Below, one piece after another: positions 1-7,394 of a stretch of DNA of 64,000 nucleotides. Location: the NCBI RefSeq assembly GCF_021266465.1, contig NZ_CP089848.1, positions 3,224,001-3,288,000 on the forward strand, in the 5' to 3' direction. The stretch is from Paralcaligenes sp. KSB-10. Its GTDB lineage: Bacteria; Pseudomonadota; Gammaproteobacteria; Burkholderiales; Burkholderiaceae_B. Numbering within the stretch: position 1 is the first letter of the stretch; every line of letters begins with the position of its first letter. Both the position numbers and the translations under genes were made by a program. The notes beneath the pieces were generated by a model. It was not told the DNA's origin and made no database searches. It saw only the letters and a list, made by a program, of their open reading frames with translations.

Positions 1-3
1 CGA

Positions 4-609
4 ATGAGTATTCTAAATCGATCCAGCTTCAAAGACAAGGCTTTTAAGATGCGCGAAGACGCAATTCTTGACGCCACCGCGAAAACCCTGGGCGTCAAGG
101 GTTTTGATCTGATGACGATGGACGACATCGCCATCGAGGTCGGTATCTCCAAGCCCAGCTTATACAAGCATTTCAAGTCCAAGGAAGATCTGGTTTGCGA
201 AGCCATGATTCGGCTGATGAATGGAGCGCTGGAGCGTCTTGATGATTTGCCAAAAGAGGCAACGCCACGCGAGCAACTAAAGGCATTGCTGGAGTGGGCA
301 CTAAGGGTGCGGCTGACCGGCGGCTTGCCGTTTCTTCCCTCAACCAGTCCTCATGTACGCAAGATGCTTACACGCAACTTGAGGTATGTCACACGCGTAC
401 TCAAGCTGCATAATCGGCTCAAGAAAATCGTTGGGCAAGGCAAAGCCAAGGGTGAGCTCAGCACCAGCCTGCCCGATGACGTGATCCTGTTCTCTTTCTA
501 TGCCAGAACCTGCGACCCGTCAGTCGAATATCTTCAGCTCTATAGCAAGCTGGATGACGATGCCATCGTGCAACATATGCTGAAGGTCTGCTTTGAAGGC
601 TTACAGTAG
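4..609 (+). CDS. TetR/AcrR family transcriptional regulator
   Basis: 201-residue protein with an N-terminal TetR-type helix-turn-helix: residues about 18-62 contain a segment ending in GISKPSLYKHFKSKEDL, the family's recognition-helix signature. The C-terminal ligand-binding half is all-helical and not specific enough to name an effector. The ATG at position 4 lies at the window edge, so the true start could be upstream. The stop is 22 bp before the photolyase start, so the two are probably co-transcribed. By family this is a dimeric DNA-binding repressor; its target and inducer cannot be read from the sequence. Confidence 0.85.
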   Translation: MSILNRSSFKDKAFKMREDAILDATAKTLGVKGFDLMTMDDIAIEVGISKPSLYKHFKSKEDLVCEAMIRLMNGALERLDDLPKEATPREQLKALLEWALRVRLTGGLPFLPSTSPHVRKMLTRNLRYVTRVLKLHNRLKKIVGQGKAKGELSTSLPDDVILFSFYARTCDPSVEYLQLYSKLDDDAIVQHMLKVCFEGLQ

Positions 610-631
610 CTTTGCCCCGGGAACCAGCGCC

Positions 632-2074
632 ATGCCCAAATTCGAACGCGGCCTGATGTGGTTTCGGCGCGACTTGCGCCTTGAGGACAATGCCACCCTG
701 GTACAGGCGTTACGCGAATGTCGCAGGCTTTTTTGTGTTTTTGTCTTTGATACCGACATTCTGTCGACACTTCCTGCGGATGACCGGCGCGTCGCTTTTA
801 TTGACGACTGCATCACCGAACTTGATGCTGAGCTGCGGGCGGCCGGCGGTGGGCTGATCGTTCGCCATGAGGCTGCGCATAAAGCAATACCCGATTTGGC
901 GCGAAGCCTGAATGCAGACGTCGTCTTCGCTGGCCGCGACTACGAGCCTGAAGCAAAATCGCGCGACCAGCGGGTGGCTGCCGCGCTCAAGCTGGAACAG
1001 CGTCATTTTCTCCAGTGCAAAGATCAAGCCATCTTCGAAATGGACGAAATTCTTAATGGGCAAGGCGAACCTTATAAGGTGTTTACGGCCTACAAAAACG
1101 CCTGGCTCAAGGCACTGCGCCCGACGCATATTGAACCGTTTATCAATCAGCCGCCATCAGGCACGTTGGCGCCGCCGCCAGCCCAGCTGACGCAACGCCC
1201 CTCCCTTAATGATATTGGTTTCAGCCATCCAGCGCATCCGATTCCCGTAGCTACCGGCAGTCGCGGCGCTCAGGGTTTGCTTGCTGATTTCCTGCCACGC
1301 ATGGATCTCTATCACGAACGCCGGGATTTCCCCGCCGTTAAAGGGCCGAGCTATCTGTCCGTGCATTTGCGCTTCGGCACCATTTCAATTCGCGCCCTGG
1401 CCCGCGAAGCCTATCCCGCCATGCAAGCAGGCAGCGTCGGTGCGGCGACCTGGTTAAGCGAACTGATATGGCGTGATTTCTATTTCATGATTCTGCATCA
1501 CTTTCCCCATGTCGCTGGACAAGCATTTCGCCCTGAATATGATGCCATTTCATGGGAATGCGGCCCCGAAGCTGACAAGCTTTTTCGGGCCTGGTGCGAC
1601 GGCATCACAGGCTATCCCATCGTGGACGCTGCCATGCGCCAGTTGAACCAGACCGGCTATATGCATAATCGACTCAGGATGGTCGTTGCAAGCTTCCTGA
1701 CCAAAGACCTGGGTATAGACTGGCGCAGGGGCGAACAGTACTTCGCCCGGCAACTGAACGACTTTGACCTCTCGGCCAATAATGGGGGTTGGCAATGGGC
1801 CGCATCCACAGGCTGTGATGCGCAGCCTTACTTTCGAATATTCAATCCCATCACACAATCGCGCAAATTCGATGCACAGGGCCACGTCATTCGACGCTAC
1901 GTTCCCGAGCTCGCGGCTCTTTCCAGCAAAGATATCCATGCTCCGTGGCTGGCTCAGCCAACTGCGCTAGTCCACGCCGGGATAACGCTGGGCGTCAGCT
2001 ACCCTATGCCCATCGTCGATCACGGCTGCGCGCGCAAGGTAACCTTGGCGCGCTACGGGATATTGAAAGACTGA
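632..2074 (+). CDS. phrB: Deoxyribodipyrimidine photolyase (class I CPD photolyase)
   Basis: 480 residues, close to the roughly 470 of E. coli PhrB. The N-terminal alpha/beta antenna domain starts GLMWFRRDLRLEDNATL. The C-terminal FAD-binding domain contains SELIWRDFYFMILHHFP, the NNGGWQWAASTGCDAQPYFR block and FNPITQSRKFD, all hallmarks of light-driven cyclobutane pyrimidine dimer repair. The frame is open upstream to 593, inside the TetR gene, but the ATG at 632 begins the conserved fold (MPKFERGLMWF) and is preferred. It follows the TetR gene directly. A cryptochrome role cannot be excluded but is less likely for this class. Confidence 0.95.
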   Translation: MPKFERGLMWFRRDLRLEDNATLVQALRECRRLFCVFVFDTDILSTLPADDRRVAFIDDCITELDAELRAAGGGLIVRHEAAHKAIPDLARSLNADVVFAGRDYEPEAKSRDQRVAAALKLEQRHFLQCKDQAIFEMDEILNGQGEPYKVFTAYKNAWLKALRPTHIEPFINQPPSGTLAPPPAQLTQRPSLNDIGFSHPAHPIPVATGSRGAQGLLADFLPRMDLYHERRDFPAVKGPSYLSVHLRFGTISIRALAREAYPAMQAGSVGAATWLSELIWRDFYFMILHHFPHVAGQAFRPEYDAISWECGPEADKLFRAWCDGITGYPIVDAAMRQLNQTGYMHNRLRMVVASFLTKDLGIDWRRGEQYFARQLNDFDLSANNGGWQWAASTGCDAQPYFRIFNPITQSRKFDAQGHVIRRYVPELAALSSKDIHAPWLAQPTALVHAGITLGVSYPMPIVDHGCARKVTLARYGILKD

Positions 2075-2253
2075 ACCCACAAAAGAACCCACCCCCATTC
2101 CCTCGCCAACCGCGCTGGTTAAAAACGTCCGAAACATACGCCAAAAGGAGGGTGGAGGGATTTTCTGTCATACTTCGTATAACATATATTTCATCTTGCA
2201 TGTGGATCGGTATGATCGCAGGTTCCATTGCTTTTATTGTAAGGTTCCTCTAA

Positions 2254-3171
2254 ATGCCCCGTCCCCAAACCATGTCAGCCAGCTTTCTATATACCTTGTT
2301 GGAAAGTATTGATGATATGGTCATTGTTACCGAGATTGACCCCCTAGATGCTCCAGGCCCGAAAATTGTTTATGTAAATAAGGCATTTACCGACATCTCC
2401 GGCTATACGTTCGAAGAAGCAGTGGGGCAAAGCCCCCGCATTCTTTAAGGGCCCGGCACGGATCGCAAGGCTCTGGACCGTATAAAGCTAGCACTACAGC
2501 AACAGCGCGAATGCCACGAAGAGGTTCTGAACTATCACAAGGACGGCACCCCTTATTGGTTGCACCTGCATATCGTGCCATTGCCTGATGAGGCTGGCAA
2601 AGTACGTTACTTCGGTGCGATCGAACGCGACATCACCGTGCAGCGCAAGCAAACGGAACGGCTATTGCGCCTGGCGCACCGCGATGTGCTGACCGGCCTG
2701 CCTAATCGAGCCGCCCTGGAAGAAAAGTTCCGCAGCCTGTCCATCAGGCCATCGGCGCGCGGCCATTCGCTTGTGTTGCTGGATCTGGATGAATTCAAAC
2801 AGGTGAATGACACTTACGGTCACCTTGCCGGCGACGAATTACTTAGAATGTTTGCGACCTTACTATTGTCGAATCTTCGCCGGGATGATTTCGTGGCTCG
2901 CCTTGGGGGTGATGAATTTGTCATCCTGCTGCCGGATACACTACTTGAAGATGCGCACCAGGTGGCCCAGAAAATCGTTGCTGGAAGTTTTGAGCTTGAA
3001 ATTAAAAAGAACAATCCAATCCAGTTTGGATCAAGCGCCGGAGTAACTGCGTTATTGTTTGGCGAAGGCTTGAACTCTGCCATGGCTCGGGCCGACAAGG
3101 CGTTATATAGCGCAAAGTCAGGCGGAAAGGGAACAGTAAAAATCAAATTGAAAAGCGCCACTCACGAATGA
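2254..3171 (+). pseudogene. PAS-GGDEF diguanylate cyclase gene interrupted by an in-frame TAA
   Basis: Two open segments in the same frame (2254-2448 and 2560-3171) are separated only by a TAA at 2446-2448. Reading through gives a continuous PAS domain (IVYVNKAFTDISGYTFEEAVG, then PRIL-stop-GPGTDR where the family usually has a residue such as Gln), then a PAC segment, then a full GGDEF domain with DVLTGLPNR, an RxxD inhibitory site (RRDD) and LGGDEF. A single CAA to TAA change would explain the stop. The ATG at 2560 could restart translation and give a GGDEF protein of about 203 residues lacking most of the PAS domain, but no good Shine-Dalgarno is visible there. The EAL gene follows. The start could also be the ATG at 2272. 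Confidence 0.8.
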
Positions 3172-3222
3172 AACACCCTCGGCAGTGATGCACGTCAACC
3201 AATCTACACAGAGCATCAACCA

Positions 3223-3987
3223 ATGTTCATTACTTCAACTGACCACCCTTCATCGGCTTCTAAATGCACGGCATGCCGGGATGGACATGGCCTGAATTTT
3301 GATTTCACAATGGCGTTTCAGCCCATCCTGGATCTTCACACCGGGCGGCCGTACGCATATGAAGCACTGGTTCGAGGGCTGCAAGGCGAATCCGCCGCGA
3401 CAGTCCTCGCCCTGGTCAACGACGGCAACCGATATCAATTCGACCAATCATGCCGCATCAAGGCCATAGAACTGGCCAGCAGCCTTGGGTTGCAGGATTT
3501 GCCGGACTGCAAACTGAGCATCAACTTTCTGCCTAACGCCGTCTACCAGCCCGCAGCCTGCATACAGGCCACATTGAAAGCTGCCCGCCAGTGCGAATTT
3601 CCGCTGGAAAGGCTCATGTTCGAAGTAACCGAAGGCGAACAGCTGGACGACCCGGCACACCTCGTAAATATTTTCGAGGAATACCATCGACACGGATTCA
3701 CGACAGCAATTGATGATTTCGGCGCCGGATATTCAGGCTTGAACTTATTGGCCCGATTCCAGCCACACGTGCTCAAGCTTGATATGGAGCTGACCCGCGA
3801 CATTGACAGCAATGTGGCGCGGCAAGCCATTGTGGCGGGCGTCGTACTGATGGCCGAGAAACTTGACATCCTGATAATAGCCGAGGGAATCGAAACCCAG
3901 GCCGAATGCGATTTGTTGAGCGACTTGGGCGTTCGCTATATGCAAGGTTATTTATTCGCCCGACCGACGATTGGCAAGTTGGTGTAA
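3223..3987 (+). CDS. EAL-domain cyclic-di-GMP phosphodiesterase
   Basis: 254 residues, essentially a stand-alone EAL domain. Catalytic signatures are present in order: YEALVRG (the EAL motif), LSINFLPNAV (metal-binding Asn), FEVTE, AIDDFGAGYSGL, LKLD, IIAEGIET and MQGYLFARP. All usual metal ligands and the general-base Lys appear intact, so hydrolysis of c-di-GMP is expected. The short N-terminal extension is Cys-containing and not a recognisable sensor. It lies 51 bp after the broken diguanylate cyclase, suggesting a former make/break pair for one signal. Most similar in pattern to the EAL half of BLUF-EAL proteins, but no BLUF domain is present. Confidence 0.92.
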   Translation: MFITSTDHPSSASKCTACRDGHGLNFDFTMAFQPILDLHTGRPYAYEALVRGLQGESAATVLALVNDGNRYQFDQSCRIKAIELASSLGLQDLPDCKLSINFLPNAVYQPAACIQATLKAARQCEFPLERLMFEVTEGEQLDDPAHLVNIFEEYHRHGFTTAIDDFGAGYSGLNLLARFQPHVLKLDMELTRDIDSNVARQAIVAGVVLMAEKLDILIIAEGIETQAECDLLSDLGVRYMQGYLFARPTIGKLV

Positions 3988-4386
3988 CTTAAAACCCCAC
4001 ACTTACATTCCGGGTCAGGGTAGTGGCAATTTCACCGGCGCGCTGGCCGGACTTGTATTTTTTTTGTAGCATTACGCGTCAGGGCAACAGCGCATCGGCC
4101 CAAACTACCAGATGATCGGAGAACACGGTCGACAGATCGCGCAGGCTACATATTCCATCTTCTTGTTTCTTCAAAAGCTGGTTGGTTTCCTTGCTGACCG
4201 GAATCGAAGATTCCGAGCGGATTTTCCATTCCAGAGGCGTTTGCCTGGAGCAAATTGAGTGCGGGTTGTGGTTACAACGCGGACAGTCAAGCTCTTGAAA
4301 TCTCCTGGGTCGACCCCAAAATAATCACTGGAAGCGCCACGGCGTGTGCCGCGACGCATGGTTCAACCGTCAAAAAGGAGAGTCTT
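3988..4386. other. Intergenic region, 399 bp, without a convincing gene
   Basis: No convincing ORF on either strand. The last 100 bp carry the sigma-32-like promoter for the hsp20 pair. A short minus-strand reading of about 50 codons (roughly 4080-4230) has no recognisable domain and was not called. Confidence 0.5.
4293..4322 (+). promoter_or_regulatory. Sigma-32 (heat-shock) type promoter for the hsp20 pair
   Basis: CTTGAA at 4293-4298 followed after 15 nt by CCCCAAAAT at 4314-4322 resembles the RpoH consensus (CTTGAA, 13-15 nt, CCCCATNT). It lies about 65 bp upstream of the first Hsp20 start. The position and the downstream small heat-shock genes support the call; the -10 half is imperfect. 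Confidence 0.6.
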
Positions 4387-4827
4387 ATGTTCCGACCCTT
4401 GTTTGCCCGAGACATATTCGCGGAGCTGGATCGTCTGCAGCGCGAAATGCAGGACGCGTTTGGCCTGTCACCCAGCATTCGCGGCATCGATCGGGGAGGA
4501 TTTCCCGCGCTAAACGTTGGCGGAACGCCACAATCAGTGGAGGTTTACGCCTTTGCACCTGGTCTCGATCCGGCGACGATGGAAGTGAGTCTGGATCGTG
4601 GTTTGCTAACTATCGCCGGCGAACGGAGCCCGGAACTTCCTTCCGGCGACGATGAAAAAGCCACCGTACACATCAATGAGCGTTTCAGCGGCCGATTCCG
4701 GCGGGTAGTGAGCTTGTCGGACGATGTGGATCCCAGTACGGTATCCGCCGACTATCATGACGGCGTGCTGCACATCCACATGAAGCGCCAGGAATCGGCC
4801 CAACCCCGCCGCATTACTGTGGAATGA
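4387..4827 (+). CDS. Hsp20/alpha-crystallin small heat-shock protein (first of pair)
   Basis: 146 residues with a complete alpha-crystallin domain (about residues 40-135): FAPGLDPATMEVSLDRGLL, LTIAGER, and the closing GVLHIHMKR. ATP-independent holdase that binds unfolding proteins and forms oligomers in the cytoplasm. The ATG at 4387 is chosen because AAAAAGGAGAG lies just upstream and the Hsp20-like sequence begins there (MFRPLFARDIFAEL); the frame is open back to 4255 but that part contains the heat-shock promoter. A second Hsp20 gene follows after 16 bp. Confidence 0.93.
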   Translation: MFRPLFARDIFAELDRLQREMQDAFGLSPSIRGIDRGGFPALNVGGTPQSVEVYAFAPGLDPATMEVSLDRGLLTIAGERSPELPSGDDEKATVHINERFSGRFRRVVSLSDDVDPSTVSADYHDGVLHIHMKRQESAQPRRITVE

Positions 4828-4843
4828 AATCGGAGAATCAATC

Positions 4844-5257
4844 ATGAACGATACGACTGCAATTGCCCGAAACGAACAGGCTTCCCGTGCTGCGACTACC
4901 CGCGCCGACGCCACTCAGCGCAGCGATGAAGCCCTGATGCCGCCGGTGGATGTGATCGAAGACAGCACCGGCATAACACTACGCGCCGATCTTCCAGGCG
5001 TGCCCAAAGACAAGCTCAAACTGCAGGTGGAGGCGGGCACTCTGACGATCGAGGGCGAAGTGAGCATTCCAATGCTGGAAAGCATGGAGGCGACTTACGT
5101 CGAGGTCCGTCTACCCCGCTTCCGGCGGGTGTTTACGCTGTCCAAGGAACTCGATACCGGCAAGGTTTCTGCCGAGCTCAAGCAAGGTGTGCTGAGTCTG
5201 CGCATTCCGAAGGCCGAGCATGCCCAGCCGCGCCGAATCGACATCAAGGTAAGCTAA
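4844..5257 (+). CDS. Hsp20/alpha-crystallin small heat-shock protein (second of pair)
   Basis: 137 residues. A low-complexity Ala/Thr/Arg-rich N-terminus of about 30 residues precedes an alpha-crystallin domain with [25 protein letters not shown] and the terminal [15 protein letters not shown] lies 11 nt before the ATG. It is 16 bp behind the first Hsp20 gene, so the two are one heat-shock transcript, ended by the strong hairpin at 5264-5291. The two proteins differ, so this is not a recent duplication; paired small Hsps often co-assemble. Confidence 0.93.
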   Translation: MNDTTAIARNEQASRAATTRADATQRSDEALMPPVDVIEDSTGITLRADLPGVPKDKLKLQVEAGTLTIEGEVSIPMLESMEATYVEVRLPRFRRVFTLSKELDTGKVSAELKQGVLSLRIPKAEHAQPRRIDIKVS

Positions 5258-5263
5258 AGCGAA

Positions 5264-5291
5264 CGGCCGCCCCTCGCACGAGGGGCGGCCG
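5264..5291 (+). terminator. Hairpin after the hsp20 operon
   Basis: Perfect 12-bp GC-rich stem (5264-5275 with 5280-5291) and a 4-nt GCAC loop, seven bases after the stop codon. No T-run follows, so it may act as an mRNA-stabilising or Rho-assisted 3' end rather than a classic intrinsic terminator. Confidence 0.6.
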
Positions 5292-5318
5292 CTCAGCTGT
5301 CCGGATCACAACATACGG

Positions 5319-5540
5319 TTGAAAAACTGTAAGGGATCAAGCAAAGTTTCAAGTCGCTGCTCGCGAGTATCGGGATTAAATCCATTTAACTCGAAAGGTG
5401 AGCGCGCTGTGGGCATGGTGCAGGAACATCGTGGCGAGTATCCATCGTTGTGGGCGACCATCGAAACGATTGCCCCGAAGATCAACAGTCACGTCGACCG
5501 CGGAGAGTATAGGCAAAAGACTCGCTTTTTAATTACCTGA
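5319..5540 (+). pseudogene. Relic of IS3-family transposase OrfA
   Basis: Within a 73-codon open frame, residues 28-55 (about 5400-5483) read [19 protein letters not shown] and then TIETIAPKI, matching the N-terminal helix-turn-helix start of IS3-family OrfA proteins. The expected continuation (recognition helix, leucine zipper) and OrfB are absent, and flanking residues do not resemble a transposase. It is a short dead fragment, not an active insertion sequence. Confidence 0.65.
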
Positions 5541-5684
5541 ATTTACCCCGCACTTGACACCACCTTTAGGTTTGGGCCAAATTTGGGCCAAATGGGCCAG
5601 GAAAATGAGGTAAAATGCAGGAACACTAGGTATAGAAAATTCTTATTTTTCAATAGCTTAGGGTGGCCACCTGGGCAGCAAAAA

Positions 5685-5783
5685 CGCACTTGTAATGCGA
5701 AGGTCAGGAGTTCGACTCTTCTAACCGGCACCAGTAGATTCAAGCACTTACGCCAATCCGCAAGGGTTGGCGTTTTGCTTTTC
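5685..5783 (+). repeat. tRNA 3'-end fragment plus terminator, copy A
   Basis: Positions 5685-5733 read as the 3' half of a tRNA, probably tRNA-Thr with anticodon TGT at 5691-5693: anticodon arm, variable region, T-arm with TTCGACT loop, acceptor strand and terminal CCA at 5731-5733. A terminator hairpin follows (5750-5773, then a T-rich tail). The sequence upstream (5647-5653) cannot pair with the acceptor strand and the spacing in the D-arm region is too long, so no whole tRNA forms. Related copies lie at 7229-7329 and 13699-13776. Partial tRNA 3' ends of this kind are typical of integrase attachment sites. Confidence 0.7.
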
Positions 5784-5878
5784 CGTCATCCCACTCATCC
5801 AGAAGTTCGTCTAGCAGTTTTTCTTCTAACGAATAAGTTTTTGCCCTAAAAAAACGTACAAAATCCGCAATCGATTCC

Positions 5879-5908
5879 GTTGCGAATATTTCTTTTGTTT
5901 CGTATAAT
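5879..5908 (+). promoter_or_regulatory. Likely sigma-70 promoter of the HTH/PIN operon
   Basis: TTGCGA (5879-5884) and TATAAT (5903-5908) are separated by 18 bp. They lie just before the 51-bp palindrome and about 125 bp before the first gene of the operon, so transcription would run through or be blocked by the palindrome. Confidence 0.5.
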
Positions 5909-5931
5909 TTGTTTAAAATGACTTTGACCTA

Positions 5932-5982
5932 TCCATTTGCTGTGGCAGGAATTTGACTCAAATTCCTGCCACAGCAAATGGA
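5932..5982. promoter_or_regulatory. Perfect 23-bp inverted repeat upstream of the HTH/PIN pair
   Basis: Arms 5932-5954 and 5960-5982 are perfect reverse complements over 23 bp with a 5-bp GACTC spacer. The repeat sits between the TATAAT box and the start of the HTH gene, 49 bp before the ATG. The position fits an operator for the HTH protein (toxin-antitoxin operons are usually autoregulated) or an mRNA leader hairpin. There is no T-run, so a terminator is less likely. Confidence 0.7.
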
Positions 5983-6031
5983 ACTTACAGCGCTGCAAAG
6001 TTGTAAGCATTGAAGCCCTGGAGAAAATGAC

Positions 6032-6505
6032 ATGTCAAACGACCTCGATCTGGATATGGTCCTGGACAATAAAGAAGATGTGGAGCTTGCAAAAGCCGCA
6101 CAGCGTTGCATAGTTAGCGCACTGGATCATTCTAAAGCGATCAATATCGCGATAATTGAAGATGGCGTCGAGCGGCATGATGGATCGCCTCTACTGCGCT
6201 TGCCTCCTAAGGCTTTGCGGCTTATCGCCGACCTGCTTGGCTCATTAGCCCAGGGTAAGGCTGTCGCCATAATACCGAAGGAGCTTGACGTTACGACGCA
6301 AGAAGCTGCCATGTTTTTGAACGTCTCCCGCCCTTTTCTCGTACGACTGTTGGAGGACGGCAAGATTCAATATCACAAGGTCGGGACACATAGAAGAATA
6401 CGCTTTGAGGATGTAGTCAAGTACAAGGAAAACAGGCGGAAAATCTCAGAAGCTGCTCTGCAGAAACTAACTGACCAAGCTCAAGAGATGGATATGGGCT
6501 ATTGA
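6032..6505 (+). CDS. Helix-turn-helix (excisionase/MerR-like) protein, putative antitoxin
   Basis: 157 residues. Residues about 87-135 form an HTH_17/excisionase-type DNA-binding domain: VTTQEAAMFLNVSRPFLVRLL, followed by KVGTHRRIRFEDV. The N-terminal 80 residues contain LPPKALRLIADLLGSLAQG, often seen in partners of PIN toxins. It is separated from the PIN gene by only 3 bp, the arrangement expected of an antitoxin that also binds the operator, for which the palindrome at 5932-5982 is the obvious candidate. The gene is clearly more AT-rich than the surrounding chromosome, suggesting acquisition. The assignment as antitoxin rests on context. Confidence 0.8.
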   Translation: MSNDLDLDMVLDNKEDVELAKAAQRCIVSALDHSKAINIAIIEDGVERHDGSPLLRLPPKALRLIADLLGSLAQGKAVAIIPKELDVTTQEAAMFLNVSRPFLVRLLEDGKIQYHKVGTHRRIRFEDVVKYKENRRKISEAALQKLTDQAQEMDMGY

Positions 6506-6508
6506 TTA

Positions 6509-7087
6509 ATGGCCGGATCGTATAGCTACACCGTCATTCTCGACGCCTGTGTTTTGTATCCAGCGCCGTTGCGGGATTTACTGTTGAGTCTTGCTGAGGC
6601 CGACGTATTCCGCGGGCGCTGGACATCATCCATTCACGATGAATGGACCAGAAATGTATTGGCTAAACGTCCGGATCTAAAACCTGACACTCTGAATCGT
6701 ACTGTGGAGCTAATGAATGAGGCCGTCGATGACTGTTTGGTAGAAAATTACGAATATCTTATCGACTCTCTGACCTTGCCAGACGAAAATGATCGACATG
6801 TTCTCGCGGCAGCTATTGCTGGGCATGCCGATGCGATAGTTACTTTCAATCTCAAAGATTTTCCTAGCGAGATTGCAAACGCACATGGCCTAGAAATATT
6901 GCATCCCGATGATTTTCTAGTCGCACAATATGACTTGGCTCCAGTAAGAATGCTAAAGGTCGTCCAAACGCTCCGTGAACGACTCAAAAATCCACAACGA
7001 ACCGCACAAGAGCTAATTGCCACATACCTCTCCCAAGGCTTGCCACAAACTTGTAAATTACTGGAAGACGCAATTGGATTAATCTGA
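6509..7087 (+). CDS. PIN-domain ribonuclease, putative toxin
   Basis: 192 residues. PIN-fold signatures: VILDACVLYPAPLRDLL at the start (Asp12), SIHDEWTRNV (Glu45), LPDENDRHVLAAAI (Asp95) and IVTFNLKDFP (Asp117), giving the acidic metal-binding set of a VapC-like endoribonuclease. The C-terminal 60 residues are an extra helical part seen in PIN_3 proteins. The start ATG lies 3 bp after the HTH gene's stop. AT-rich like its partner. A growth-inhibiting RNase neutralised by the upstream protein is the most likely role; the RNA target is unknown. Confidence 0.82.
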   Translation: MAGSYSYTVILDACVLYPAPLRDLLLSLAEADVFRGRWTSSIHDEWTRNVLAKRPDLKPDTLNRTVELMNEAVDDCLVENYEYLIDSLTLPDENDRHVLAAAIAGHADAIVTFNLKDFPSEIANAHGLEILHPDDFLVAQYDLAPVRMLKVVQTLRERLKNPQRTAQELIATYLSQGLPQTCKLLEDAIGLI

Positions 7088-7096
7088 CTGGCGAAA

Positions 7097-7182
7097 TTAC
7101 CCAAGTCCCTTAGCCAAGTCTGCGATGCGTAAATGCTTATGTGGTTTCAACATTTCAAGCGTCTTATGCCCGGTTCGGCCTT
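7097..7182 (-). pseudogene. Relic of a tyrosine-recombinase (phage-type integrase) C-terminus
   Basis: Read on the minus strand, about 27 residues match the end of tyrosine integrases: RTGHKTLEMLKPHKHL then RIADLA, against the family pattern LGHKTLxMVKRYAHL. The catalytic Tyr position reads His (a single T to C change) and the preceding Arg reads Pro. Nothing upstream resembles the rest of an integrase, because the frame runs straight into the tRNA fragment at 7229-7271. A dead remnant; the adjacency to the tRNA 3'-end repeat fits an old integration site. Confidence 0.55.
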
Positions 7183-7228
7183 CCTTAGAAAAACACCAGG
7201 AGCCATACAAAAACAACCAAAATGATAC

Positions 7229-7329
7229 CTGTACTGCGAAGGTCAGGAGTTCGACTCTTCTAACGGCATCAATAGATTCAAGCATTTACGCCAATCTGGC
7301 CAATCCACAAGGGTTGGCGTGTTGCTTTT
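7229..7329 (+). repeat. tRNA 3'-end fragment plus terminator, copy B
   Basis: Second copy: GTACTGCGAAGGTCAGGAG continues into the same T-arm and acceptor strand as copy A (to about 7271, ending ATCA instead of ACCA), then the same AGATTCAAGCA spacer and a terminator hairpin around 7288-7320 followed by TTGCTTTT. Within the hairpin an extra CCAATCTGG-like segment has been duplicated. The anticodon arm is damaged. Together with copy A it brackets the HTH/PIN genes. Confidence 0.65.
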
Positions 7330-7394
7330 CCGGCCTCGTGATTGCACGGCAACAAACACGAAGCTGGCTGTTGCATTTATTGGCCTGCTCTGCC

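Noticed and set aside
5647-5733. Complete tRNA-Thr gene
   Set aside because: The 5' acceptor strand cannot pair with the 3' end and the D-arm region is about 11 nt too long; only the 3' half is tRNA-like.
5543-5743. Minus-strand ORF of 66 codons, and a similar one at 7097-7285
   Set aside because: Their shared peptide RRVELLTFA is simply the reverse reading of the tRNA 3'-end repeat.
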